This document shows positions 41,551-51,963 of a DNA stretch of 64,000 nt, in pieces. The notes under the pieces were generated by a model that made no database searches, had not been told where the DNA came from, and was given only the letters and a program-made list of their open reading frames with translations. The stretch is taken from positions 1 through 64,000 of the forward strand of contig NW_027196926.1 of the NCBI RefSeq assembly GCF_038502225.1. Direction: 5' to 3'. Origin of the DNA: Cherax quadricarinatus. Lineage: Eukaryota; Arthropoda; Malacostraca; Decapoda; Parastacidae. The position numbers and the translations under genes were made by a program. Numbering within the stretch: the stretch's first letter is position 1; every line of letters begins with the position of its first letter.

Positions 41551-44274
41551 CAGTAGGGCCCCACTTATACGGCAGGTTAGGTTCCAGGCTACCGCCGTAA
41601 AGCAGAAACCGCCGTAAAGTCGAACACCCTTTTTTTCCACTTATAAATGCATACAAACACTAGATAACAAGTTTACACTAACATATATTAAGTTAGCAAA
41701 AGAACTAGGCATCAAAAAAACAATAAAAAAGTACAATACACACATAGTGCACTCATTACTTACCTTAAAATATTATAGTCATAATCTAGGGTGAGACAAG
41801 TAGTATTTATTGTAAGAAATCAAGTGTGGTATGTATGGTTGTCAGCCAGGCTACCTTACCAGGCCAACCCACCCACACATACTATTCTATGATATTTAAG
41901 CATCCCAGAGCGATAAAATGTATATACAGTTCACTCATTACTTACCTTAAAATATAGGGTGAGATGAGTAGTATTTATTGTAAAAAATCAAGTGTGGTAT
42001 GTATGGTAGTCAGCCGGGCTACCATACCAGGGATATTTAAGTATCCCAGAGCCAAAATGTATATACAGTTCACTCATTACTTACCTTAAAATATTTGTAG
42101 TCTTAATGTAGGGTCAGGAGTAAGTAAATGAGATAAAATGAATAAATGAGAGAGAGAAAGAATGAGTGCATGAGAGAGGACAGGCGCAGAGTTATGTAAA
42201 CAAACCAGGCGAAGGTAAGTTTTGTAAACAGTGTACACGTCTGGTTTGTGTACAAGTTACATTGTGTACAGGTTGTCTCTACATTGATACGGTAGAATAA
42301 ATAAAGAAGAACACTCCCATTCTCATGTAACATCATTTTGAGAAGAAATGATGCTCTGAGTGAAGGCAATGGAAATAAGTCACTCTTGACTTTTTTGGGT
42401 TATCCTAGGTTCTCTACACATATGTTGTTACCTGGAGTTTTACCTGGAGAGAGTTCCGGGGGTCAACGCCCCCGCGGCCCGGTCTGTGACCAGGCCTCCT
42501 GGTGGATCAGAGCCTGATCAACCAGGCTGTTGCTGCTGGCTGCACGCAAACCAACGTACGAGCCGCAGCCCGGCTGGTCAGGAACCGACTTTAGGTGCTT
42601 GTCCAGTGCCAGCTTGAAGACTGCCAGGGGTCTGTTGGTAATCCCCCTTATGTATGCTGGGAGGCAGTTGAACAGTCTCGGGCCCCTGACACTTATTGTA
42701 TGGTCTCTTAACGTGCTAGTGACACCCTTACTTTTCATTGGGGGGATGTTGCATCGTCTGCCAAGTCTTTTGCTTTCGTAGCGAGTGATTTTCGTGTGCA
42801 AGTTCGGTACTAGTCCCTCTAGGATTTTCCAGGTGTATATAATCATGTATCTCTCCCGCCTGCGTTCCTGAAGAACCTCAAGCGCTCCCCGTAATTGAGG
42901 TGTTTTATCTCCGTTATGCGCGCCGTGAAGGTTCTCTGTACATTTTCTAGGTCAGCAATTTCACCTGCCTTGAAAGGTGCTGTTAGTGTGCAGCAATATT
43001 CCAGCCTAGATAGAACAAGTGACCTGAAGAGTGTCATCATGGGCTTGGCCTCCCTAGTTTTGAAGGTTCTCATTATCCATCCTGTCATTTTTCTAGCAGA
43101 TGCGATTGATACAATGTTATGGTCCTTGAAGGTGAGATCCTCTGACATGATCACTCCCAGGTCTTTGACGTTGGTGTTTCGCTCTATTTTGTGGCCAGAA
43201 TTTGTTTTGTACTCTGATGAAGATTTAATTTCCTCGTGTTTACCATATCTGAGTAATTGAAATTTCTCATCGTTGAACTTCATATTGTTTTCTGCAGCCC
43301 ACTGAAAGATTCGGTTGATGTCCACCTTGCAGTGTCTGCAATGGAAGACACTGTCATGCAGATTCGGGTGTTATGTATGATAATCTATGTAACTGTATTT
43401 GTGTATACCTGAATAAACTTACATACGAAAGGAATAATTTTCTACAGTTACCCCCAGTAACATATTTTCTCTTATGTTAGATTAGAGAAAATGTTATTCT
43501 TGCCATCACTTGTACAAGTTATCTGGCTACCACATCTCATATTTATGTTTATTTATTCTATTGTGGGGTGTATTTATCATCTTTTTATGTTATGTATCGT
43601 GTTTATTAAGTAATTTTGAAAAATATATCATGGATGGATTAATGAAAATGTGTATATTAACGTAATATACAACATTTAATGAGACTCAGTGAGTATCATT
43701 ATTATTATTATTATCATTTCTAATATGGCATCACTTGTGCAAGTCGTCTGCTACCACATCTCACATTTATGTTTATTTATTCTACTGTGGGGTGTATTTA
43801 TCTTATTTATATGTTATGCATCGTGTTTATTATATAATTTTGAAAAAAATATCATAGATGGATTAATGAAAATGTGTATTTAACGTAATATATGACATTT
43901 AAATGAGACTCGATGATTATTATTATCATTACTAATATGACGTCTGGAGACATAAGACACTTACCGATTTTAATGTGCACCTGCATACCAGCACAGTATG
44001 TAAGTTTATTTAGGTACAGGTATACATAAGTATAATTATCAGAGTAAATATGAAATAACTTTTAAAAACATTTGAAATTTTGGAGTTTCCAGACAAAATG
44101 GAGAGACTTACTGCTTTCTGAGCTCACGGAGAATGTAAACAAATAGGGTGGGGCGTGGTGACCGTATTAGAAAGTCAGGTGGGGAGAGCCGTATAGCGAA
44201 TTTTGGTCATAATTTGAAATGACCGTATTAGTGGAACGCCGTAAAGTGAAATGCCGTAAAGCGGGGCCCTACTG
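41551..44274. mobile_element. Mariner/pogo-like non-autonomous element, complete ends
   Basis: 2724 bp with inverted ends CAGTAGGGCCCCACTTATAC and GCGGGGCCCTACTG, flanked by TA. No transposase gene. The inner part contains duplicated blocks: a segment around attacttaccttaaaatat recurs three times (41757, 41938, 42077), and a ~230 bp segment around atcatggatggattaatgaa recurs at about 43620 and 43850. A jockey/CR1-like LINE fragment (42430-43345) inserted within it. A sibling copy is at 12545-13880. Confidence 0.85.
42430..43345 (-). pseudogene. Jockey/CR1-like LINE, RT C-terminal part
   Basis: A 5'-truncated LINE. Minus-strand frame 43325-42843 reads MKFNDEKFQLLRYGKHEEIK, VKDLGVIMSEDLTF and LVLSRLEYCCTL, the palm/thumb region downstream of the YxDD box. 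One base change in the ttcttcag tract shifts the frame, and frame 42846-42463 continues with YTWKILEGLVPN and GPRLFNCLPAYIRGITNRPL to the C-terminus. The 3' end lies in tacctggagagagttccggg. Same family as 19735-20100. Confidence 0.82.
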
Positions 44275-44450
44275 TATATCAAAAACACTGGCTCATAAGA
44301 CGTATATACACATATACGACACCGACAGTCAAAGGGTTAGGGAAGAGGAGGGTAGTTTAAATTCCTTGGATAAAGAGCTCTTCTTTAAAATCAAGGCATC
44401 TCTTTTTAATGGGATTGATGGGGTACATTTAGTACTTTATTGAATATTAA

Positions 44451-45250
44451 CCCTTTCAGGGTTGAGAGGCTCTCTCCTAAACTTGTTCTCAGGATCGAAA
44501 ATTTTTCGGGAAAAAATTATTTTTTCTTATGAAATGATAGAGAATCCTTTCCCGATCATAATGACACCAAAAGTATGAATTTTGCTGGAAAACTTAGAGA
44601 ATTATGCTCTCGCGAAGTTAGCAGTCTCGACAATGTTTGTGCGTCGGCGATTTTGCCCACTTTGAGCCCTACTTTTGGCCAATTTCAGTGTACTAGTCAA
44701 GAAAAATCATATTTATTTTGATAGAACTCCATTTTTTCTATTGAATGAGTACAAGGAACCACCCATTTACTGATTTCAAGTATCCAATAAAGTGGACAGA
44801 AATTGGCAATTTTGCCAATTTCACACAAATTTCAGAAGATGCCAATTTCCAAATAGGGTTCAGAATAAGCAAGACAGACATTCCTGGCACTAAAATAACA
44901 TTTCCTCTGTTCATTAGTCACGTCCCCAGGCCACTCTTAGATCTCTTTTGCTTTCCAGTTTGAATTTTTATTCTCACAAAAAATAGAAGACTTACTATTA
45001 TGCAGACTACTGCATTAGTATAGAAATGGTGTAGAAATGGTATAAATAATATCTGTGCACTTCTGAAAGAATATTAAACTCACCAGTTGACGTGTATTGG
45101 ACGCTTGTCATGATTTGTTTACTTTTGAAATTTTGTAAAAATCGAACATTTCTGCTACTTTTAGCTCAATTTCAAGGTACTTTTCATTATGAAACCAATC
45201 AAAATCATCTCAATATGTCTTCCATTTTATGAAATGAGACCATGAAAACA
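44451..45250 (+). mobile_element. piggyBac-type MITE, right end lost
   Basis: TTAA at 44447-44450, then ccctttcagggttgagaggc, with the shared inner blocks (cttatgaaatgatagagaat, gacgtgtattggacgcttg). It stops near 45250 without palindromes or a second TTAA, only about 60 bp before the acceptor of the next GPN2 exon. Confidence 0.82.
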
Positions 45251-45312
45251 ATTCACATTATTCTAAATAAATTTATTTTAACTTATCCAAATCTGTTTCT
45301 CGTTTTAACCAG

Positions 45313-45534
45313 ATTGATGCAGTGGAGAAATATGGCAGTCTTGACATGGGTCTCGAATTTTATACGGATGTAATGGACCTGGACTACCTGTTAGAGTTTT
45401 TTAATGACTCTCCTATTATGAAAAAGTATTTCAAGTTGAATAAAGCTCTAGCAGATGTGATCAGTGATTATTCACTTGTATCCTTCATTCCCATAAGTGT
45501 TGAGAACCAATCTACGCTTCTTAATGTCATGAAG
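45313..45534 (+). CDS. GPN2: GPN-loop GTPase 2, internal exon
   Basis: A 222 bp exon, acceptor cgttttaaccag, donor atgaag|gtattg, phase 0 at both ends. It encodes IDAVEKYGSLDMGLEFYTDV, then MDLDYLLEFFNDSPIMKKYF and ISDYSLVSFIPISVENQ. It aligns with human GPN2 from MDLIEHYGKL through LVSFIPLNIQ. The Lys of the NKxD-like base-recognition motif (SK-ID here) would come from the preceding exon, which was not found. The entering phase (0) does not match the exit phase (1) of exon 22600-22714, so an exon is missing between them. Confidence 0.93.
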
Positions 45535-45904
45535 GTATTGTAACTGTGTTTACAGTATGCTTGCAATAGGTACTGAAGGTTTTTCTCATTACTCTAGTGA
45601 CTGATTGCAAATATAATGATTCAGTAACAGTTAGAGAAGGTTTGTTGTCTGCAACCACCCTGATGAGTCCTGCCATTGTGTCATTTGAGCATAGAAGGAA
45701 AGCCTGTTTAATGTTTTTCATTAGTTGGAGTGTTGATCTTTTCTTATTTGAATTATGATCATATTAGATGACAAGTAAATCATACAAACATCTATTTGCA
45801 TATTTACAACAGTGAGTGATGATGTCAGTACATATTTAGTTGATTATGTAAGTAGTGAGCTGACCTGTGTCAGGAGCACTTCCCTGAGTCCTGAACAGCT
45901 GTAC

Positions 45905-46031
45905 CATCAGATGAAGGCAGAGCAACTGTTTCATCAGATGAAGGCAGAGCAACTGTTTCATCAGATGAAGGCAGAGCAGCTGTTTCATCAGATGAAGGCA
46001 GAGCAACTGTTTCATCAGATGAAGGCAGAGC
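45905..46031 (+). repeat. 27 bp tandem repeat, about 4.7 copies
   Basis: Unit catcagatgaaggcagagca plus actgttt, nearly perfect. In one frame (within an ORF 45812-46057) it encodes the nine-residue unit HQMKAEQLF, predicted amphipathic or coiled-coil. The flanking sequence (LVEVKNKL, then KENKKIQYWNNKEN) looks like degraded coding of unknown origin, possibly a LINE ORF1. Confidence 0.85.
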
Positions 46032-46255
46032 TGGTGGAAGTTAAGAATAAACTCTAATTTCTTAGAAAGGAGAATAAGAAGATTCAGTACTGGAACAATA
46101 AAGAAAATAACTGTAGTGACTGAAAATTGGTCTTTTAAAAAGAGTTAAAGCTGAAAAGGAAGGTGGAAAGCACTGATGTCAAGACTACCATTTCCTTTGC
46201 TGTATTGTCTGATGAATATGATTCAGCCACTGAAAATGGCACAAAAAATACCAAC

Positions 46256-47098
46256 CTTTCATAGGGCAAACCCTACATCGTCTTCCTTCCATTACAGATT
46301 TATACACCTTCCAAGTCATCCTATTTTCCTCCACTCTGTCTGAATCACCTCAACAACCCCTCCTCAGCCCTGTGGATAATACTTTTAGTAATTCTGCACC
46401 TCCTCCCAATCTCCAACCTAAGAATTCTCTGCATAATATTTATACCACACATTGCCCTCAGACATGACATCTCCAATGCCCCCAACTTCCTCCTCACTGC
46501 AACATTCACAACCCATGCTTCACACCCATATAAGAGTGTTGGTGCCACTATTCTCTCATACTCTATTTTTTTTGCCTCTGTGGATAATGTTCAGTGGACC
46601 ACCCACCTTTTTCTCCTTCTTCAGAACTGTAATTCACTTCATCTTTCATAGACCCATCTGCCAGCAAGTCCACCCCCAGATATCTTGAACACATTCACTT
46701 CATAATCCCTCCTTCCAATCTGATATTCAGTCTTTCATTACCAAACTCGTTTGTTACCCTCATCACCTTGCTCTTTCCTATGTTCACTCTTAATTTTCTT
46801 CTTTTACATATCCTCCCGGATTCATCCACTTACCTTTACAACTTCTCTTCATAATCTCTCAAAAGCAGTGTCATTGGCAAACAGCATGTGTGTGAACTCT
46901 CATTTTGTATTAGATCCTGCATATTTTAATCCCACACCTTTCCCCATCAGCCTAGCATTTACTTCTTATTCAACCCCTTCTATAAATATGTTAAACAAGC
47001 AGCAAGTATCCTTGTCTAAGGTCTACTATTACTGGAAAATAATCTCCCTCTCTCCTACATACCCTAACCTGAGCCTCACTGTCCTCATATAAATGTAG
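46256..47098 (-). pseudogene. Old RTE relic, minus strand
   Basis: Diverged RTE RT and C-terminal coding with many frameshifts. 46548-46345 reads APTLLYGCEAWVVNVAVRRK and LRAMCGINIMQRIL. Farther right, the reverse of the FADD to FIDGV region can be followed to about 47098. It lacks endonuclease and 3' UTR. The small TA-flanked MITE at 47101 lies at its right edge. Confidence 0.75.
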
Positions 47099-47100
47099 TA

Positions 47101-47292
47101 CAGTGGTACCTTGAATTTCGAACCGCTCCCAACTCGAACAATTATGCAAGTGTATTTTTGTAAGTTCTTTTGTAAGTGTATTTTTGGGGGTCTGAAATGG
47201 ACTAATCTAACTTACATTATTCCTTATGGGAACAAATTCGTTCGGTAACGGCACTTGAACAGCCTTCTGGAACAAAATTCGAGGTACCACTG
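47101..47292. mobile_element. 192 bp TA-flanked pogo-type MITE
   Basis: Ends CAGTGGTACCTTGAATTTCG and ttcgaggtaccactg form an inverted repeat, flanked by TA (47099-47100 and 47293-47294). The middle has cattattccttatgggaaca, as seen in pogo/Tigger element ends. No coding capacity. Located about 170 bp before the last GPN2 exon. Confidence 0.88.
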
Positions 47293-47461
47293 TACTATAA
47301 AAATGCAATGTTGTAGGTATAATTATTTTAAAAACTCTCAGGTTGTATCTTGAGAGTTAACCACAATATTTGCTATCTAAAATGCCATTTTTTTTTTTTT
47401 TTTTAAGAATGATAACATGGTATTTGCAGAACATTGTCTAACAATAAAATTTCCTCTTCAG

Positions 47462-47668
47462 GCTGTGGACAAAGCAAATGGTTATTCTTATGGAACTGGA
47501 GAAGAAATGAATATTCAGCAGTTATTATCTTGTGCAGTAGGAGCAGAGTGGGAACACGATCGCATTGGTTCTGCCCGAGAGGAGTTCATGAAGGACACTG
47601 ATAAGTTTGATGAGGATGATGATGAAATTCTGAAGATGATTGCACAACAGAATAAGAATAGGCTATGA
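47462..47668 (+). CDS. GPN2: GPN-loop GTPase 2, last exon with stop
   Basis: Acceptor tttcctcttcag, phase 0, joining VENQSTLLNVMK to AVDKANGYSYGTGEEMNIQQ as in human GPN2 (VLQAVDKANGY). It continues LLSCAVGAEWEHDRIGSARE and a polar acidic tail (TDKFDEDDDEILKM) to TGA at 47666-47668. The acidic tail is longer than I recall for the human protein. The 3' UTR follows. Confidence 0.95.
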   Translation, partial: AVDKANGYSYGTGEEMNIQQLLSCAVGAEWEHDRIGSAREEFMKDTDKFDEDDDEILKMIAQQNKNRL

Positions 47669-47768
47669 ATTATTAAATGATAAAGTAGGGATAATAGTCT
47701 TATCAAATGAAAACTAAAATAATGTGAAATTTGTATAGATTTTCAAGCCTTTTGGTCATTAACTCTTT

Positions 47769-47774
47769 AATAAA
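47769..47774 (+). promoter_or_regulatory. GPN2 polyadenylation signal
   Basis: AATAAA about 100 bp after the GPN2 stop codon, with a T-rich and TG-rich stretch following (gtttgttttcaa). A second AATAAA is near 47803. Either could define the GPN2 3' end. Confidence 0.65.
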
Positions 47775-47936
47775 ATTAGTGTACTCATACGTTTGTTTTC
47801 AATAATAAATACTATTTCTTTTCATATTGTGTTTTTGTATATTCATTGTTACTTTGCTTGAATTGCCAGTGTTTCTTAGAAAACCCAGAAACTTTCACTG
47901 ATAGTTTTCCTTCTGCTTATAAATTACAATTTCCAG

Positions 47937-48041
47937 GTCACTCTCATGACATATGGACCACTCTCCATATGGGCTGCTAGCACCAACAGCCTGGTTGAAA
48001 AGGCAGTCAACAGGGATGGAAAAATCGTCAAAATGGGAGAG
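47937..48041 (+). CDS. Candidate exon of an unidentified gene
   Basis: 105 bp, exactly 35 codons, with acceptor acaatttccag and donor gagag|gtattt, phase 0 at both ends. It encodes VTLMTYGPLSIWAASTNSLV and EKAVNRDGKIVKMGE. The composition is coding-like and matches none of the transposon families here. I do not recognise the protein. It could be an exon of the next gene or an alternative downstream exon. It lies about 270 bp beyond the GPN2 stop and within ~170 bp of its poly(A) signals. Confidence 0.5.
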
Positions 48042-48392
48042 GTATTTCTAAGGGATTTGCTAATTAGCACCCTTTTCCTTCATATATTTTTTCTTTTGTG
48101 TAATTATTTGTTTTGCCTCATTCTCACACTGCTTGCCAACAAACTGCCCTATGCATTAGGTCAAAGGATTGTCCCTGTCCACTTTTTTTAAATTTTCATA
48201 TCATTGCCTGTGTTGTGGAGGTTAAAGAGAACTGACTGTAAATATTCTTTCCTGGTGTTGCAGGTGGAGTGTTTGAGTTGCCTCAATCATCTGGTGATAT
48301 ATGTTGACTGTGTTAGTGGTCTGGGGGGGTCTTACTGCCCTGGTTCTGGACCAAGATCATTCTATATCATCCCAATGTTTTTTTTTTATTAA

Positions 48393-49468
48393 CCCTTTCA
48401 GGTTTTCGGCCGTACTAGTACGACTTACGCACCAAGGTTTTTGACGTGCTAGTACGCTTAAATTCTAGCGCCCTCAAATCTAGTGAGAAAAAGCTGGTAG
48501 GCCTACATATGAAAGAATGGGTCTATGTGGTCAGTGTGCGCAGTATAAAAAAAATCCTGCAGCACACAGTGCGTAATGAGAGAAAAAAAACTTTGACCGT
48601 GTTTTTGGATTAAAACAGCGACTTTGCACTGTACATATTTTCGTATGGTATTTATTGTTGTACTCTGGTTTTCCTGGTCTCATTCTTTATAGAAAGGAAG
48701 ACATATTACAGAAATTGAGATGATTTTGACTGGTTTTACAATGAAAAGTGCCTTGAAATTGAGCTCAAAGTAGCAGAAATTTTTTATTTTTACCAAAGAT
48801 CAAAAGTAAACAAATCATGCTATGCATCCAATACACATCAACTGGTGAGTCTAATATTCTTTCACAAGTGCGCTGATATTATTTATACCATTTCTATACT
48901 AATGCAGTAGTCTGCATAACAGTAAATCTTCTATTTTTTGTGAGAATAAAAATTCAAAGTGGAAAGCAAAAGAATGTAAGAGTGGCGTGGTAACGTGACT
49001 AATGAACAGAGGAAATGTTATTTTAGTGCCAGGAATGCCTTTCTTGTTTATTCTGGACCCTATTCGGAAATTGGCATCTTGAAATTTGTGTGAAATTGGC
49101 AAAATTGCTAAATTCTGACCACTGTATTGGATAGTTGAAATCGGTAAATGGGTGGTTTCTTGTACTCATTCGATAGAAAAAAAAATGGAGTTCTAGCAAA
49201 ATAGTTATGATTTTTGTCAACTAGTACACTGGAATTGGCTGAAAATAGGGCTCAAAGTGGGCAAAATCGCCGATGCGTAAACATCGTCGAGAACGCTAAC
49301 TTTGCGAGAGCATAATTGCGTAAGTTTTTGATCAAATTTCATACTTTGGGTGTCATTATGATTGGGAAAAGATTCTCTATCTTTTCATAAGAAAAAATAA
49401 TTTTTTTTTTTTAAATTTGTGCGACCCTGAGAACAAGTCTCGGAGAGGGCCTGGGGACCCTGAAAGGG
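48393..49468 (-). mobile_element. Complete piggyBac-type MITE
   Basis: 1076 bp with TTAA at 48389-48392 and 49469-49472. Ends ccctttcaggttttcggccg and gaccctgaaaggg. Paired palindromes cgtactagtacg (48411-48422) and cgtgctagtacg (48445-48456). The same length and subfamily as 7154-8226. It is followed directly by a minus-strand RTE 3' UTR relic. Confidence 0.92.
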
Positions 49469-49472
49469 TTAA

Positions 49473-49740
49473 TACATTGGCCGATTCCCACAAAGGCAGG
49501 GTGGCTTGAAAAAGAAAGACTTCCATCATCATTCACTCCATCAATATCTTGCCAGAGGGGTGTCGACACTGTACTTCCCATCTCCAGGACTCCATTCCGG
49601 CTTGCCGGACTTGAGTACGGCCTCTCCTCACTTAATGATGGAGTTCCGTTCCTAAGTCAACGTCGGTAAATGAACTTGTCACTAAGTGAGGAGAATACTA
49701 TAATGGTAGTGAGTTTGTGTCAACCATCTTTGATATTGTT
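49473..49740 (-). repeat. RTE 3' UTR relic and part of another repeat
   Basis: 49473-49610 is a diverged RTE 3' end on the minus strand (cattggccgattcccacaaa, gccagaggggtg). From 49618 (cctctcctcacttaatgatg ... cactaagtgaggag) is a short segment resembling the end of a pogo-type element whose partner end I could not find. Confidence 0.6.
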
Positions 49741-49965
49741 TTAACCCTTTGACTGTCGAGGTTGTATATATACGTCTTACGAGGTACAGTGTTTGACGTA
49801 TATATACTCATAAATTCTAGCGGCTTCAAATCAAGCAGGAGAAAGCTGGTAGGCCCACATGTGAGAGAATGGGTCTGTGTGGTCAGTGTGCACCATTTAA
49901 AAAAAATCCTGGAGCATGCAGTGCGTAATGATAAAAAAAAACTCTGACCGTTTTTTTTTAATTAA

Positions 49966-51963
49966 CCCTTTGAGGGTCGACAGGCCCTCTCCGAGACTCG
50001 TTCTCAGGGTCGGCCAAATTTAAAAAAAAAAAAAAATCTCTTATGAAAAGATAGAGAATCTTTTCCCGATCATAATGACACCAAAAGTTTGAAATTTGAT
50101 GGAAAACTTACGGAATTATGCTCTCGCGATGTTAGCAGTCTCGGCGATGTTTATGCATCAGCGATCTTGCCCACTTTGAGCACCATTTTCGGCCAATTCC
50201 ACTGTACTAGTCGACAAAAAACATGAATATTTCGCTAGAACTCCGTTTTTTCTATCGAATGAGTGCAAGAAACCACCCATTTATCAATTTCAACTATCCA
50301 GTACAGTGGTCAGAATTTAGCAATTTTGCCAATTTCACACAAATTTCAAAAAAATGTCAATTTCCGAATAGGGTCCAGAATAAACAAGAAAGACATTCCT
50401 GGCACTAAAATGACATTTCCTCTGTTCATTAGTCACGTCTCAAGGCCCCTCTTACATTCTTTTGCTTTCCACTTGAATTTTTATTCTCACAAAAAATAGA
50501 AGATTTATTGTTATGCAGACTACTGAATTAGTGTAAAAAATGGTATAAATAATATTGGCGTACTTGCAAAAGAATATTAGACTCACCAGTTGATGTGTAT
50601 TGGACGCTTGGCATGATGTGTTTACTTTTGAACTTTGGTAAAAATCAAACATTTCTGCTACTTTGAGTTCAATTTCAAGGCACTTTTCATTGTAAAACCA
50701 GTCAAAATCATCTCAATTTCTGTAATATGTCTTTCATTCTATAAAATGAGACCAAGAAAACTAGAATACAACAATAAATACCATACGAAAATACAGTGCA
50801 AAGTCGCTGTTTTATTCCAAAAAAAACGGTCAAAGTTTTTTTTTTCTTATTATGCACTGTGTGCTGCAGGATTTTTTTTATACTGTGCACACTGACCACA
50901 TAGACCCATTCTTTCATATGTAGGCCTACCAGCTTTCTCCCACTAGATTTGAGGGCCCTAGAATTTAGGCATACTGAATACAGGAAAGAGTAAGGTTATG
51001 AGGATAACAAAAAGATTAGGTGATGAAAGATTGAATATCAGATTGGAGGGAGAGAGTATGGAGGAGGTGAACGTATTCAGATATTTGGGAGTGGACGTGT
51101 CAGCGGATGGGTCTATGAAAGATGAGGTGAATCATAGAATTGATGAGGGAAAAAGAGTGAGTGGTGCACTTAGGAGTCTGTGGAGACAAAGAACTTTGTC
51201 CTTGGAGGCAAAGAGGGGAATGTATGAGAGTATAGTTTTACCAACGCTCTTATATGGGTGTGAAGCGTGGGTGATGAATGTTGCAGCGAGGAGAAGGCTG
51301 GAGGCAGTGGAGATGTCATGTCTGAGGGCAATGTGTGGTGTGAATATAATGCAGAGAATTCGTAGTTTGGAAGTTAGGAGGAGGTGCGGGATTACCAAAA
51401 CTGTTGTCCAGAGGGCTGAGGAAGGGTTGTTGAGGTGGTTCGGACATGTAGAGAGAATGGAGCGAAACAGAATGACTTCAAGAGTGTATCAGTCTGTAGT
51501 GGAAGGAAGGCGGGGTAGGGGTCGGCCTAGGAAGGGTTGGAGGGAGGGGGTAAAGGAGGTTTTGTGTGCGAGGGGCTTGGACTTCCAGCAGGCATGCGTG
51601 AGCGTGTTTGATAGGAGTGAATGGAGACAAATGGTTTTTAATACTTGACGTGCTGTTGGAGTGTGAGCAAAGTAACATTTATGAAGGGATTCAGGGAAAC
51701 CGGCAGGCCGGACTTGAGTCCTGGAGATGGGAAGTACAGTGCCTGCACTCTGAAGGAGGGGTGTTAATGTTGCAGTTTAAAAACTGTAGTGTAAAGCACC
51801 CTTCTGGCAAGACAGTGATGGAGTGAATGATGGTGAAAGTTTTTCTTTTTCGGGCCACCCTGCCTTGGTGGGAATCGGCCGGTGTGATAATAAAAAAAAA
51901 AAAATAGTACGTCAAAAACCCTGGGTCGTAAGCCGTACTAGTATGGCCGAAACCCTCAAAGGG
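49966..51963 (+). mobile_element. Inner piggyBac-type MITE of the stack
   Basis: TTAA at 49962-49965 and 51964-51967. The left end ccctttgagggtcgacaggc matches the piggyBac 3' end. The right end carries the palindrome gccgtactagtatggc. It is interrupted between atac (50974) and tagtacgtc (51905) by the 5'-truncated RTE copy F, within the inner palindrome. Confidence 0.92.
50975..51904 (+). mobile_element. RTE-like retrotransposon, copy F, C-terminal part
   Basis: A 5'-truncated insertion starting in NTGKSKVMRI and open to the normal stop at 51648 (ATG 50998 gives 216 codons), followed by the intact 3' UTR and (A)n. It is nearly identical to copies A, B and E. No clear target duplication; the MITE resumes at once after the A-run. 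It lacks endonuclease and catalytic RT motifs. Confidence 0.9.

Larger units (their letters stand above)
40560..44336 (+). mobile_element. piggyBac-type MITE split by a mariner-like element
   Basis: The left end is worn (ctatgactgttgagacccc after tttatt, expected TTAACCCTTTGACTG). The right end is accgacagtcaaaggg followed by TTAG at 44337-44340. The inner blocks match the other MITEs. A 2.7 kb mariner-like element interrupts it at TA (41549-41550 and 44275-44276), just inside the paired palindromes, which are partly decayed (gacgtatatacacatatacg). Confidence 0.85.

Noticed and set aside
48204..48392. Possible second exon at about 48262 (cctggtgttgcag then gtggag...)
   Set aside because: The acceptor looks reasonable, but the following frame (VECLSCLNHLVIYVDCVSGL) has no donor in a plausible place, and the sequence runs into a MITE. 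It also does not match the missing GPN2 segment.
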